A stretch of DNA of 64,000 nucleotides from Erinaceus europaeus. Lineage: Eukaryota > Chordata > Mammalia > Eulipotyphla > Erinaceidae. Position 1 is the first letter of the stretch. Each line of letters opens with the position of its first letter. Shown one piece after another: positions 43,895 to 53,755 of the stretch. A program made the translations under genes and the position numbers. Location of the stretch: NCBI RefSeq assembly GCF_950295315.1, contig NC_080180.1:65319092-65383091 (forward strand), read 5' to 3'. The notes under the pieces are model-generated. The model was not told the DNA's origin and did not search any database. It worked only from the letters and a program-made list of their open reading frames with translations.

Positions 43895-45064
43895 AATTAC
43901 ATGTAACTAACTACCTGTATATCCCTTATTCTGCCCAAATTGAAAATAACTGTAACCATTTCACAGGCTCTCTGAGGCAGAGTATGAACCAAGACACGAC
44001 AGGATAATGGTAGTAGGAGCAGTTTTGGAATGAAACCCTTCCCTTCACTATGGAGGAGGTATTCTGGGCAGTTTCCAGCCTCCGGTAAATCGTGGCTGAG
44101 CTTTGCCCATCATGTTTTAAAGCCAGCCTGACTCCTGGATTAACACAAACCCTGTCATGGGGCAAACAGATGGGAAGGCTCATCTTCACATAGGAAACAC
44201 TTGATCTCAGTCCCTCCTGTTCTATGAAACAATCATAGGACATCAAGAAACAATCCCTACTGTTTCAACAAAGAATCATGGAACATAAAAAAGAGGAGGA
44301 ACCCCTCCTGGGCATAGCAATCAACAAAAGCAGACGGAGAGGTGATGGAGAGGTTGGAACTATTTGGCAAGGAATTAGATTAATTGTGATTAATGTGTGG
44401 GAGCTCAGCCAGAGAGGACAAGCTCCTTGCGAGAACAGATGGATCATTTCAGCAGAGATGGAACAGATGAGAAGACGTACATTGGAAATGCTGTAGACGT
44501 GAAGCATGGAACCCAGGACGCAGAAGGCTTGCAAGGAGGACTTCTGTAGACAGGGCAGCTGCAGGGAGTGTCAAAGAATCTGAGAATACACAAATGACTG
44601 TCATCCATCGGAGAAGCGGAAGAGAGTCAAATACAAGTGGGCAGGGGCAAAATAAATACACAGAGAACAATGCTTGATTTCAAGTGTGATGGTGGTGTAG
44701 TTTCATTCATCAAAACAGAAATCACCAAAATGAAATATCGAGGAATGAACTCAACAGCTAATGTGCCCCCAGGATTACATGAAATGTCACTGGGAAGAAA
44801 AAAGAAAAGGAAAGTAGAATGTGAATCCAAACAAAATCCAGAGCAGCCAAGAACCCTGAGGTAACATCAGATGACCTGTGAGATTGATGTATTTCAAGCA
44901 CAGGAGAACAGAGAATGGGGGAAATGAAAACTATAGAAATAATGGTGAATTTCCCAGAAATAATGGTAGGAGACTCTGAGCATCAGTCGTAAGGGACCTC
45001 ACACAGAGTCATCAATACAGTGCCCAGATCTGAGTGCTGATGCCGTCATGAGGCATGTCTTCTC
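43895..45064. other. Unassigned DNA
   Basis: Several 70-106-codon frames on both strands overlap each other; none shows a domain. Confidence 0.45.
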
Positions 45065-45077
45065 TAAAGCACGCTGT

Positions 45078-45497
45078 CTCGACACACTCCATCGTGTATC
45101 TAGACCACAGCTTTCTCAGCCACTCATCTGCTGGTGGCTACCGGGGTTGATTGCATGTCTGGGCTCTTACAAACTGTGTTGCTATGAGCTTTGGATGGAT
45201 GGGTGTGTTTGGTTCCTTAGGATCTATCCCCAGGAGAGGAATTGTAGGGTCCTAGGGTAGGTTCACATTTCGCCTTCTGAGAGTTTTCCAGACTGTTCTC
45301 CACAGGGCTTGGACCCATTGACATTCCCACCAGCAGTGCAGGAGGGTTAGTTTGGAGCACACTTCCAGAGGGATAAAGAATAGGGAAGCTTCCATAGGAA
45401 GGGCTGGGATAGGGAACTCTAGTGGCGGGAACTATATGGAATTGTACCCCTGTTACCTTACAACCTTGTTCATCAGTATTAAATTACTAATAATTTT
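45078..45497 (+). mobile_element. L1 with inverted 5' segment (twin-priming structure)
   Basis: 45083-45352 is antisense ORF2 C-terminal sequence ('ctttctcagccactcatctg', 'tccccaggagaggaattg', 'gagttttccagactgttctc'). 45358-45485 is sense L1-A tail ('cttccagagggataaagaat', 'ggaattgtacccctgttac') ending A/T-rich. The whole is flanked by 'taaagcacgctgt' (45065-45077) and 'taaagcatgcagt' (45498-45510), 11 of 13 matching. One insertion with an inverted 5' part explains both orientations. Confidence 0.75.
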
Positions 45498-45599
45498 TAA
45501 AGCATGCAGTTAGGAAGAAAGAGTGTGTCGGTGAGTTCAAAGGGAGGAATTGCCTTTCTTTCCTTGGTGTGAGGTTTCAGCCCTGAGATGTGAGGAGAA

Positions 45600-45688
45600 T
45601 GGAGTCACCGCATACACCAAGTGGTGAAGCAGGGCTGACGGTATCTCCCCCTCACCATCTTCTCTTCCTCTCAATCCAATATAAAATA
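45600..45688 (+). mobile_element. S2 SINE 3' part
   Basis: 'aagtggtgaagcagggctg', 'cttcctctcaatccaatat' and an AAATAAAT tail. The following L1-A inserted into this tail. Confidence 0.65.
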
Positions 45689-46060
45689 AATCAAATATAT
45701 ATTTTAAATTTTTTATTTAAGAAAGGATTAATGAACAAAACCATAAGGTAGGAGGGGTACAACTCCACACAATTCCCACCACCCAATCTCCATAACCCAC
45801 CCCCTCCCATGATAGCTTTCCCATTCTCCATCCCTCTGGGAGCATGGACCCAGGGTCATTGAGGGTTGCAGAAGGTAGAAGGTCTGGCTTCTGTAATTGC
45901 TTCCCCGCTGAACATGGGCGTTGACTGGTCGGTCCATACCCCCAGTCTGCCTCTCTCTTTCCCTAGTAGGGTGTGTCTCTGGGGAAGCTGAGCTCCAGGA
46001 CACATTGGTGGGGTCTTCAGTCCAGGGAAGCCTGGCCAGCATCCTGGTGGCATCTGGAAC

Positions 46061-46164
46061 CTGGTGATTGAAAAGAGAGTTAACATACGAAGCCAAACAA
46101 ATTGTTGAGCAATCATGATCCCAAGATTGGAATATTGGAGAGGAAGTATTAGGAAGGTACTCAC
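46061..46164 (-). other. Candidate 104-nt intron in L1-A 3' UTR
   Basis: On minus it begins GTGAGTACC (after ...TTTGCA) and ends TTTTCAATCACCAG (before GTTCCAGATG), with a pyrimidine-rich run before the AG. At 22039/22040 the complete L1-A joins TCTGCA directly to GTTCCAGATG, removing exactly this segment. Shifting the boundary by a base breaks the GT...AG rule. Confidence 0.85.
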
Positions 46165-46197
46165 TGCAAACTCTAGTGTACTTCTGATTTCAGGTAT

Positions 46198-46532
46198 TGT
46201 TGTTAAAATTCGGAGTCTCTTGCTGGCCGGGCTAGCTTCACGGGCGGGTAACAGAGACGCGGAGACAACGGCTGGGCAGGGAAGCTGTATTTCTTTATTC
46301 AGGAACAACGATTCATAAACTAAACCAAACTAATCACCAAACAGAACTCCGCTGTCTCTTTGCGGCGGCACAATCACTCTCTCTTACTCTCGAACTCTGG
46401 AACTCTCCAACTCTAACTCTGGAACTCTGGCGGGGTCCCTAGGGGCGGGGCCAAGCGGGCCCGCGAAATTAACTGGACTGATCTAATTCTCTTGGCAGGG
46501 GAGAACTAGAACCCAATGTAAAGCATACAACA
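46198..46532 (-). mobile_element. Solo LTR of an endogenous retrovirus (335 bp)
   Basis: Ends are TGTTGT...ACAACA, an inverted repeat, flanked by AGGTAT at 46192-46197 and 46533-46538, within L1 3' UTR that is uninterrupted in the other copy. On minus: GC-box-like sequence (plus 'aggggcggggcc', 46441), a tandemly repeated 'ctctggaactc' element (plus, about 46390-46435), AATAAA at 46299-46294 about 100 bp before the end, then a U5 containing 'gtgaagctagcccgg', shared with the LTR at 57494. A 6-bp TSD fits class II (ERVK/IAP-like). No viral genes remain. Confidence 0.94.
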
Positions 46533-47389
46533 AGGTATATATTTTGCAGTAGTTTATGGATATGTGTGAACATAAGCTCTCTCTCACAGAAACTGGTGTA
46601 TATCTAGGTTATGGGACTTTGTTAGAAAGTGAACCACCTGAGATGAAATTAGAGTATACTATAAAAGGAAAGGTCTCACCCAAGTAATGAAGCTGAAGGG
46701 TTGTCATTCCACACGTGAAGTCTCTGGACACAGTCTGAGGTGAAGCATGTTGAGGTGGCAATCGTTGCATTGGTTAGGTTGTGATCGGTGGATGCAATAT
46801 TATTTGGTATGGATTGGGAGACGCATATGGGAAAGTGGGCCCTATCCAAGGACTGGATAGGACCAGGACTGGGGGAAGTAGGGGCTCTGTAGTGGAGATG
46901 TGAGGTTCCTGCTGTCTTAGGGTTCAAAAAGACAATGGATAGTTAATGTTATCATCATATTATTTGGTAATTGGGTTAACTTTGAAAAGTCCTTTTGTTA
47001 TGGTTTGCTGTACAGTATCTTGTATATAGCTGTGCTATTGGATGCTTCTAATCTACTTGGTCTAGGCTTTTGAGAGAGTCCGCATATCAAATACACAGCC
47101 TATATATTAAAAAGATTCAGTTTGTGTTTTGAGAAACTTTGAGACATACAATTGATTTTCCCCCTCTCATATTAATTAACTACTGACTTATATGTCTACA
47201 TTTTGCTAGGAGTGTACATAAACACCATTCCCACCACCAAAAGACTGTGACCCATCCCTCCCACCCACTCTCACCTCCCACTGGCCCAGGAAGCTGCATG
47301 TCTACCCCTCACCACAGGGTTTTTACTTTGGTGCCCTACTTACAATTTGATCAGGTCCTGCTTTTAGTTTCCCTTTCAGATCTTCTTAC

Positions 47390-49061
47390 TCAACTTCTTT
47401 TGATGAGTGGGATCATCCCATACTCATCTTTATCTTTCTGACTTAGTTCACTTAACATAATTTCTTCTAGCTCTGTCCAAGATGGGTCAGAGAAGGTGGG
47501 TTCATTGTTCTTGATAGCTACATAGTATTCCATTGTGTATATATACCACAGCTTTCTCAGCCATTCATCTGTTGTTGGGCACCTGGGTTGCTTCCAGGTT
47601 TTAGCTATTATGAATTGTGCTGCTATGGACATAGGAGTACACACCTCTTTTTGGTTGGGTGTTATGGAGTCCTTGGGGTATAACCCCAGGAGAGGAATTA
47701 CTGGATCATATGGAAGGTCCATGTCTAGCCTTCTGAGAGTTTTCCAGACTGCTCTCCACAGAGGCTGTACCAATTTACATTCCCACCAGCAATGTAAAAG
47801 GGCTCTTGTATCCCCACATCCTCTCCAGCATTTGTTGTTGCTGTCCATTTTGCTGTATTCCATTCTTACAGGAGTGAGGTGGTATCTTAGTGTTGTCTTA
47901 ATTTGCATTTCTCTGACAATCAGTGACCTAGAGAAGTTTTTCATATGTTTGTTAGCCTTTTGGATCTCCTCTGAGGTGAATGTTTTGTTCATATCCTCTG
48001 CCCATTTTTGGATGGGGTCATTTGCTTTTTTGGTGCTAAGTTTGCTGAGCTCTTTATATATTTTGGTGATTAGTTTCTTGTCTGATGTCTGGCATGTGAA
48101 GATCTTCTCCCATTCTGTGAGGGGTCTCTCTGTTTGTTTAATAGTTTCTTTGGATGTGCAGAAACTTTTCAATTTGATGTAGTCCCATTGGTTTGTTTCT
48201 GCTTTAGTCTTCCTTGCAATTGGGTTTGATTCATCAAAGATGTCCTTGAGGTGTATGTGGGAAAGTGTTTTACTAATGTTTTCCTCTAATTATTTGATTG
48301 TTTCAGGTCTGACATCCAGGTCTTTGATCCATTTGGAGTTGATTTTTGTTTCTGGTGAGATAAAGTGGTTCAATTTCATTCTTCTGCATGTTTCAACCCA
48401 GTTTTCCCAGCACCATTTATTGAAGAGAGCCTCCTTTTTCCATTTAATCCTTTGGGCCCCCTTATCAAAGATTAGATGCCCATAGGTGTTGGGATTTATT
48501 TCTGGGCTTTCAATTCTGTTCCACTGGTCTGTGTGCCTATTTTTATTCCCGTACCATGCTGTTTTTATGATGATGGCTTTATAATATAGTTTAAGGTCTG
48601 GGAGTGTGATGCCTCCATTTCTGTTTCTTTTCTTCAAGATGGTTTTGGCAATTCTAGGTGTTTTCAGGTTCCAGATAAATGATTGTAGTGTTTGTTCTAT
48701 TCTCTTAAAGTAGCTTGGTGGAACTTTGATGGGTATTGCATTAAATTTGTATATGGCTCTGGGGAGAATATTCATTTTGATGATATTTATTCTTCCAATC
48801 CATGAGCATGGGATATCTTTCCATTTCTTGGTATCAGTTTCTATTTCTTTGAGTAGCGACTCATAGTTTTCAGCATACAAGTCTTTCACTTCGTTGGTCA
48901 ACTTTATTCCTAGGTATTTGATTGATTTTGCTGAAACAGTAAATGGGAGTGATTTCTGGATGTCTTCTTCAGATTTAGTGTTTGCATAAAGAAATGCCAC
49001 TGATTTTTGTACATTGATTTTGTAGCCTGATACCTTGCTATATTGCCTAATAACTTCCAGT
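47390..49061 (-). pseudogene. L1 ORF2 C-terminal half, one nonsense codon
   Basis: From the truncation point the frame reads through [14 protein letters not shown] (end of reverse transcriptase), [29 protein letters not shown], the Cys/His-rich [18 protein letters not shown] block and DEYGMIPLIKRS. It is open for about 557 codons except for one in-frame TAA near 48287 (where the other copy has TAC, after ETIK). Endonuclease and the reverse-transcriptase active site lie upstream of the truncation and are absent. Confidence 0.94.
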
Positions 49062-49216
49062 AATCAAATATTTAAAAAAAATTCATCTTGTCAATTTCCA
49101 TAGTCACCTAAAGCTCTTTTTCTTTGAGGGGGCAAGAGGTGGCACTCAGCACTTCACACAAATGAGGTTTTACCATTTCTGGGCTGACTTTTAAAAAAAT
49201 TTTATTTTCCAATTAC

Positions 49217-50037
49217 AAAGAAAACTAAGGCAAGTATAAACCTATGGGACTACATCAAATTAAAAAGCTTCTTCACAGCAAAAGAAACCACTACCCAAAC
49301 CAAGAGACCCCTCACAGAATGGAGGAGATCTTTACATGCCATACATCAGACAAGAGTTTAATAACCAACATATATAAAGAGCTTGCCAAACTCAACAACA
49401 AGAGAATAACCCCATCCAAAAATGGAGGGAGGACTTGGACAGAATATTCACCACAGAAGAGATCCAAAAGGCCGAGAAACACATGAAAAAATGCTCCAAG
49501 TCTCTGATTGTCAGAGAAATGCAAATAAAGACAACAATGAGATACCACTTCACTCCTGTGAGAATATCATACATCAGAAAAGGTAACAGCAGCAAATGCT
49601 GGAGAGGATGTGGGGTCAAAGGAACCCTCCTACACTGCTGGTGGGAATGTAAATTGGTCCAACCTCTGTGGAGAACAGTCTGAAGAACTCTCAGAAGACT
49701 AGAAATGGACCTACCCTATGATCCTGCAATTCCTCTCCTGGGGATAGATCCTAAGGAACCCAACATATCCATCCAAAAAGATCTGTGTACACATATGTTC
49801 TTGGCAGCACAATTTGTAACAGCCAAAACCTGGAAGCAACCCAGGTGTCCAACAACAGATGAGTGGCTGAGCAAGTTGTGGTCTATATACAGAATGGAAT
49901 ACTACTCAGCTGTAAAAAATGGTGACTTCACCGTTTTCAGCCAATCTTGGATGGACCTTGAAAAAATCATGTTGAGTGGAATAAGTCAGAAACAGAAGGA
50001 TGAATATGGGATGATCTCACTCTCAGGCAGAAGTTGA
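49217..50037 (+). pseudogene. L1 ORF2 C-terminal remnant
   Basis: Open pieces 49244-49486, 49435-49683 and 49705-50037. The last two share a frame and are separated by a TGA just before [15 protein letters not shown]; the first is in another frame, so one frameshift lies near 49440-49480. Contains [18 protein letters not shown] and TTDEWLSKLWSIYRMEYY. No catalytic domains. Confidence 0.92.
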
Positions 50038-50275
50038 AAAACAAGATCAGAAAAGAAAACACAAGTAGAACCTGAAATGGAATTGGCGTATCGCACCAAA
50101 GTAAAAGACTCTGGGGTGGGTAGGTGGAGAGAATACAGGTCCAAGAAGGATTCAGAGGACCTAGTGGGGGTTGTATTATCATATGGAAAACTGGGGAATG
50201 TTATGCATGTACAAACTATTGTACTTACTGTTGAATGTAAAACATTAATTCTCCAATAAAAAAGTGAAAAAAATA
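49217..50275 (+). mobile_element. L1-B copy, 5'-truncated
   Basis: ORF2 from WDYIKLKSFF-equivalent codons to the end at 50037, then the L1-B 3' UTR ('accaaagtaaaagactctgg', 'tgcatgtacaaactattg') with 'ctccaataaaaaag' before the A-rich end. Flanking A/T runs suggest but do not prove a TSD. Confidence 0.93.
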
Positions 50276-50302
50276 ATAAAATAATTTTTAAAAATTTTTT
50301 AA

Positions 50303-50383
50303 AGAATGGCTGCCAAGAGCAGTGGATTTGTAGTGCCAGTAACAAGTACCACTGATAAACCTGGTGGCAATAAAAAATAAGAA
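50303..50383 (+). mobile_element. S1 extended 3' module fragment
   Basis: 'agagcagtggatttgtagtg' and 'cactgataaacctggtggc' are the 3'-most module of extended S1; head and body are missing. Confidence 0.75.
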
Positions 50384-50939
50384 TCACTATCTTTAAAAAA
50401 AGCAACCTACAAAATCTTTTCTATGAATAATACTCTTTGTAAATAAGAGTTACCAGCAAAAAAAAAAAAAATATTCTTTGTGTTTCAGAGAATCAGACAG
50501 AGTGGGAAACACAACATTATCAAAGCTTTCCCAGGTGTTGTGGAAAGCAGGCGGTGCCCTACCTGTGGAGGTAATAATCTACCTTGTCGTATCTTTTAGT
50601 AAACGATTTTTAAAAAAACGATGAAAAGCTCCAAATATTATCAGTACTTACTTTTCAGAACATCTGCTTACTTGGCTTATTGGTTTGCACTTTTAGCTCT
50701 TGATACTATAATTTAATCTCCTGGTTTGTGGGCATGGAGGCAGAATGACAATAATGCTCTGTGGTTTCTTATGCAGCCGTGACATAGGGTCAGCGCATTC
50801 TCACTGACGTTCTGAGAAATCGTCTTCAAGATGACTCGGAAATAATAGTTCTAAAATAATGTTTTTATAATTTACTAATCTTCTCTAGAGCTGTTTCTCT
50901 AAAGTCTGACTTCTGTTGGGTGTACGAATACAAGCAAGT
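50384..50939. other. Unassigned DNA
   Basis: A-run at 50459-50471; nothing else recognised. Confidence 0.5.
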
Positions 50940-50996
50940 GGGGGTCAGGCGGTGATGCAGCGGGTAAAGCTTACATGGCACAGGAACGCAAGGAAG
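50940..50996 (+). mobile_element. SINE 5' head only, tailless
   Basis: 'gggggtcaggcggtgatgca' and 'gcgggtaaagcttacatgg' are a tRNA-like SINE head with A box; it stops at 'acgcaaggaagtt', before the B box, with no tail. The flank similarity 'caagcaagt'/'caaggaagt' overlaps SINE consensus, so it is not proof of a TSD. Confidence 0.7.
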
Positions 50997-53121
50997 TTAG
51001 TTGTTGATTTAATATGGAGACAAGTCGTCTCCTCACCAGGGAGCAGTCAAATCTTTCCTTTTCTATTAATTGACTTCAGCTGATTACAAAATAAGAATTT
51101 CATGGAGATTTTTTGTTTCCAGTATTATGTCTGGCAGAGACTAGTAATGGTTCTAAGTGTCACTGTCACTGTATATAAACCTTAATCATGCCTTCAAATA
51201 TTCTCTTAGTTTATTCCCACTGTTGGGGGCAAAGAGAGGTGCACTTAGTGCAATCAATTATACTGGCCTCTCTTGGTTCATAAGATATTTTCCATGTTTT
51301 AAAAGCCAAAATAATTTAGCCTCGTTTTTTGAAAAAATATATATATAATTCATCATGCTGTCAGACGTGACAAATTAGGTTTCTTCCTCAAAGCAGACAA
51401 TAAAAACAAACTGATATTTTAAATTGATGTCTTTGAAAGTCACTAAAATGAAATTTCACTTTATATTTGCTGCCAAACTATGTAACGACTTTTGAATTAA
51501 TAGTGATGACATCTGACACACTGAAAAAACAAACAAACCAAAACAAGCCAGTCTAGTCAACAGGTTCAGTCTGACTTAAGAGTAGCTGCCTCATTTGTAA
51601 GCATCTCCTGTCCCATCTCTGCACATTTCATCACTGTTCCTTCCACTCCCAGAAGGCCGTGCACTGTGATTATATACCACCGTGGGGAATAAACTTTTCC
51701 TTTCACTCCACTACCATTTGATTTTTTTTCCCTCTTAACCCACTTATTTATAATGGGCTTAGAGGAAGAATGGCTTCTCAGATATCAAAAGGCAGCAAGG
51801 CAGCTAACACAAAATTTCATTAGGCTTGTGCTGGGTGGCAGAGCTCAGAAGCTCACAGCCGTGGACCTTGCAATGCTGGATGCTCTTGTCCTCTGTCATG
51901 GATTCCCAGCATGGTCCTCAGTGGGCCATGGCCACTTTGGTAATCGGGAACCCACAGAGAAACTGCATAGTGATGACTCCCATGATCACTTTCTGAGACC
52001 AGAGAAGGAGAACTTAACTAAGCTACTATTTAAAGAGGAAACAGAAGTGTTGGTGTATCCTTCTCCTAGAAGTACGTCTGCAGTTCTGCCTTCATTTCTC
52101 TCTCCTGAATAAATTAAGCAATAGTTGGGTGCTAAGAAAGAAAATGCACACAGGGAGACTTTCTAGGACACAACTTCAAATAAAGATCACAGATATTAAC
52201 AGTAAACAGTAAATCATTTTAATATTAGGAATACAATCTAATAACGTGTCTGTGATCTTAAAGACATTTATGAATGTATTATTCACTGTGCATCGTTTCC
52301 TTTGGGGGTTAAAAGAAAAAAATAACTCTTAAATGATATTGATAGCCTAATCAAAATAACTCAGTGTAGCAGAATATAATTCATATAGCAGATTGTAAAA
52401 TCTGTAATTCTTAAAACTGTGGCTTCAGGAGAATACATTATTTTAGAATAAGCCCACCATGGTGAACTTTTCAAAAAAAAAAAAGATTTCAGCCCAAAAT
52501 TAAGTCATTAAACTGAAAATTATCAAAATGACATTGAATTTGTCTTATACATCTAAAGCGATTATGCATGTTGTAATAAGGAGACTCCTTGAACTGCCTT
52601 TCAGTTTCAAATGCTATCTCCATCTTCATAAACCTTTCCCATGAGTGTTTAAAATCATTTTTACCTAGTCAATATGTATGTGACAGAAACTCCATCATCT
52701 GATTCTCATAATCCTCACCAGAGGTTAGACATGTGGGTATTATTAGAGGTCCATCAAAAAATAGCTCAGGGATCTTGAGGAAGGCATACAATTCCGTCTC
52801 CGTTGTCTCCTGATCAGTCCAGGATGTTGAGCTATGGAGATGAAACACAGAGGCCCTGAATACTCTCTCCCGTCTTTGCTTCCCTCATCCTTGCAACCAT
52901 AGATGCCACTTTTATCAGTATTAGCATGAGAAATATGGCCAGACCAAAGACTCAGCTATTTTTTTGTAGCTTATCATTCTGCTTTAAAATCTAGTGACAT
53001 TATTTAAGACTCAAATAAGCAGTGTGTCTAACACACAAAAGGAGAAATTGGTTAAGAATGGTTATCTTACATTAAAACAAAAAGCAGATGTGAAATCATA
53101 TTTTTTAAGATTCTAACATGA
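50997..53121. other. Unassigned DNA with one 119-codon frame
   Basis: The plus frame at 51753-52112 (MGLEEEWLLRYQKAARQ...) is the longest here outside repeats. It shows no signal peptide, membrane segment or domain I know; it lacks splice-site or promoter support and may be chance. Nothing else is recognised. Confidence 0.4.
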
Positions 53122-53250
53122 TGGCTGAGGAGAATCTAGTGGGGGTTATATTGTTATGTGGAAAACTGGGGAATGTTACGCATATACAAACTATTGTATT
53201 TTACTGTTGACTATAAATCATTAATCCCCGAATAAAGAAATTAAAAAGAC
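53122..53250 (+). mobile_element. L1-B 3' terminus
   Basis: 'gaatctagtgggggttatat', 'gggaatgttacgcatat', 'ttaatccccgaataaag' then A-rich. About 130 bp, severely truncated. Confidence 0.85.
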
Positions 53251-53281
53251 GCTATACTTTCTTTTCCCCCAAGTATGTATG

Positions 53282-53318
53282 CACACACACACACACACAC
53301 AGACACACACACACACAT
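53282..53318 (+). repeat. (CA)n microsatellite
   Basis: About 18 CA units with one AGA interruption. Confidence 0.97.
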
Positions 53319-53498
53319 GCATCTCAATCTGTATTTTCAGGAGTGCATACTTCTAATGATATCGCCTACTGTAAATTTCACTTAATGATTAGGATAATTC
53401 TGAAGTATTAAAAAAAACAAAATATGTTTCTTTCTTGATTTCTTTTATTTCACTTTCTCTCTGAAGGTTTATCAATACTTGAAGATATTAAGTGACTG

Positions 53499-53690
53499 AG
53501 CCTGAGTGGTGGTGCACCTGGTTGATCGCAGATATTACAGTGCTCAAGGACCCACCTGCAGGGGGAAAGCTTCACAAGTGGTGAAGCAGGACCACAGGTG
53601 TCTCTCTGTCTCTCTCCATCTCTATCACTCCCTCCCCTCTCTATTTCTGACTGTCTCTATCCAATAAATAAAGATAATTAAAAATTTTTT
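53499..53690 (+). mobile_element. S2 SINE lacking its B box
   Basis: Head 'gagcctgagtggtggtgcac', then 'caaggacccacctgcagggg'. The usual 'aggttcaagcccctggtcc' between 'ggaccc' and 'cacctgc' is missing, so RNA polymerase III could not recognise it normally. CT body and AATAAATAAAG tail are intact. Confidence 0.88.
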
Positions 53691-53700
53691 TCTAGGTATT

Positions 53701-53742
53701 ATTCTAGGTAGTAGAATACCTAGGTATTCTACTACCTAGAAT
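53701..53742. repeat. Perfect 42-bp palindrome flanked by direct repeats
   Basis: Left arm 53701-53721 begins 'attctaggtagtagaatacc'; the right arm 53722-53742 is its exact reverse complement. 'ttctaggtatt' occurs directly before (53690-53700) and just after (53744-53754), and related TAGGTA pieces lie within. It sits at the end of a SINE tail. Confidence 0.96.
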
Positions 53743-53755
53743 GTTCTAGGTATTG

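Larger units (their letters stand above)
45699..49061 (-). mobile_element. 5'-truncated L1-A carrying a solo LTR
   Basis: 3' UTR (45699-47389, interrupted by the LTR at 46198-46532) and ORF2 3' part (47390-49061) on minus. 'aatcaaatat' at 45689-45698 and 49062-49071 is the TSD. Its 3' UTR contains the 104-nt segment 46061-46164 that the complete L1-A lacks. The nested LTR is younger than this L1. Confidence 0.93.

Noticed and set aside
47535..48182. 215-codon plus-strand ORF
   Set aside because: It is exactly antisense to the L1 ORF2 remnant; the same antisense frame appears at 23067-23486, so it follows from the L1 codons.
51753..52112. 119-codon ORF as a possible host gene
   Set aside because: No recognisable domain, no splice or promoter support; kept only as a note on unassigned DNA.
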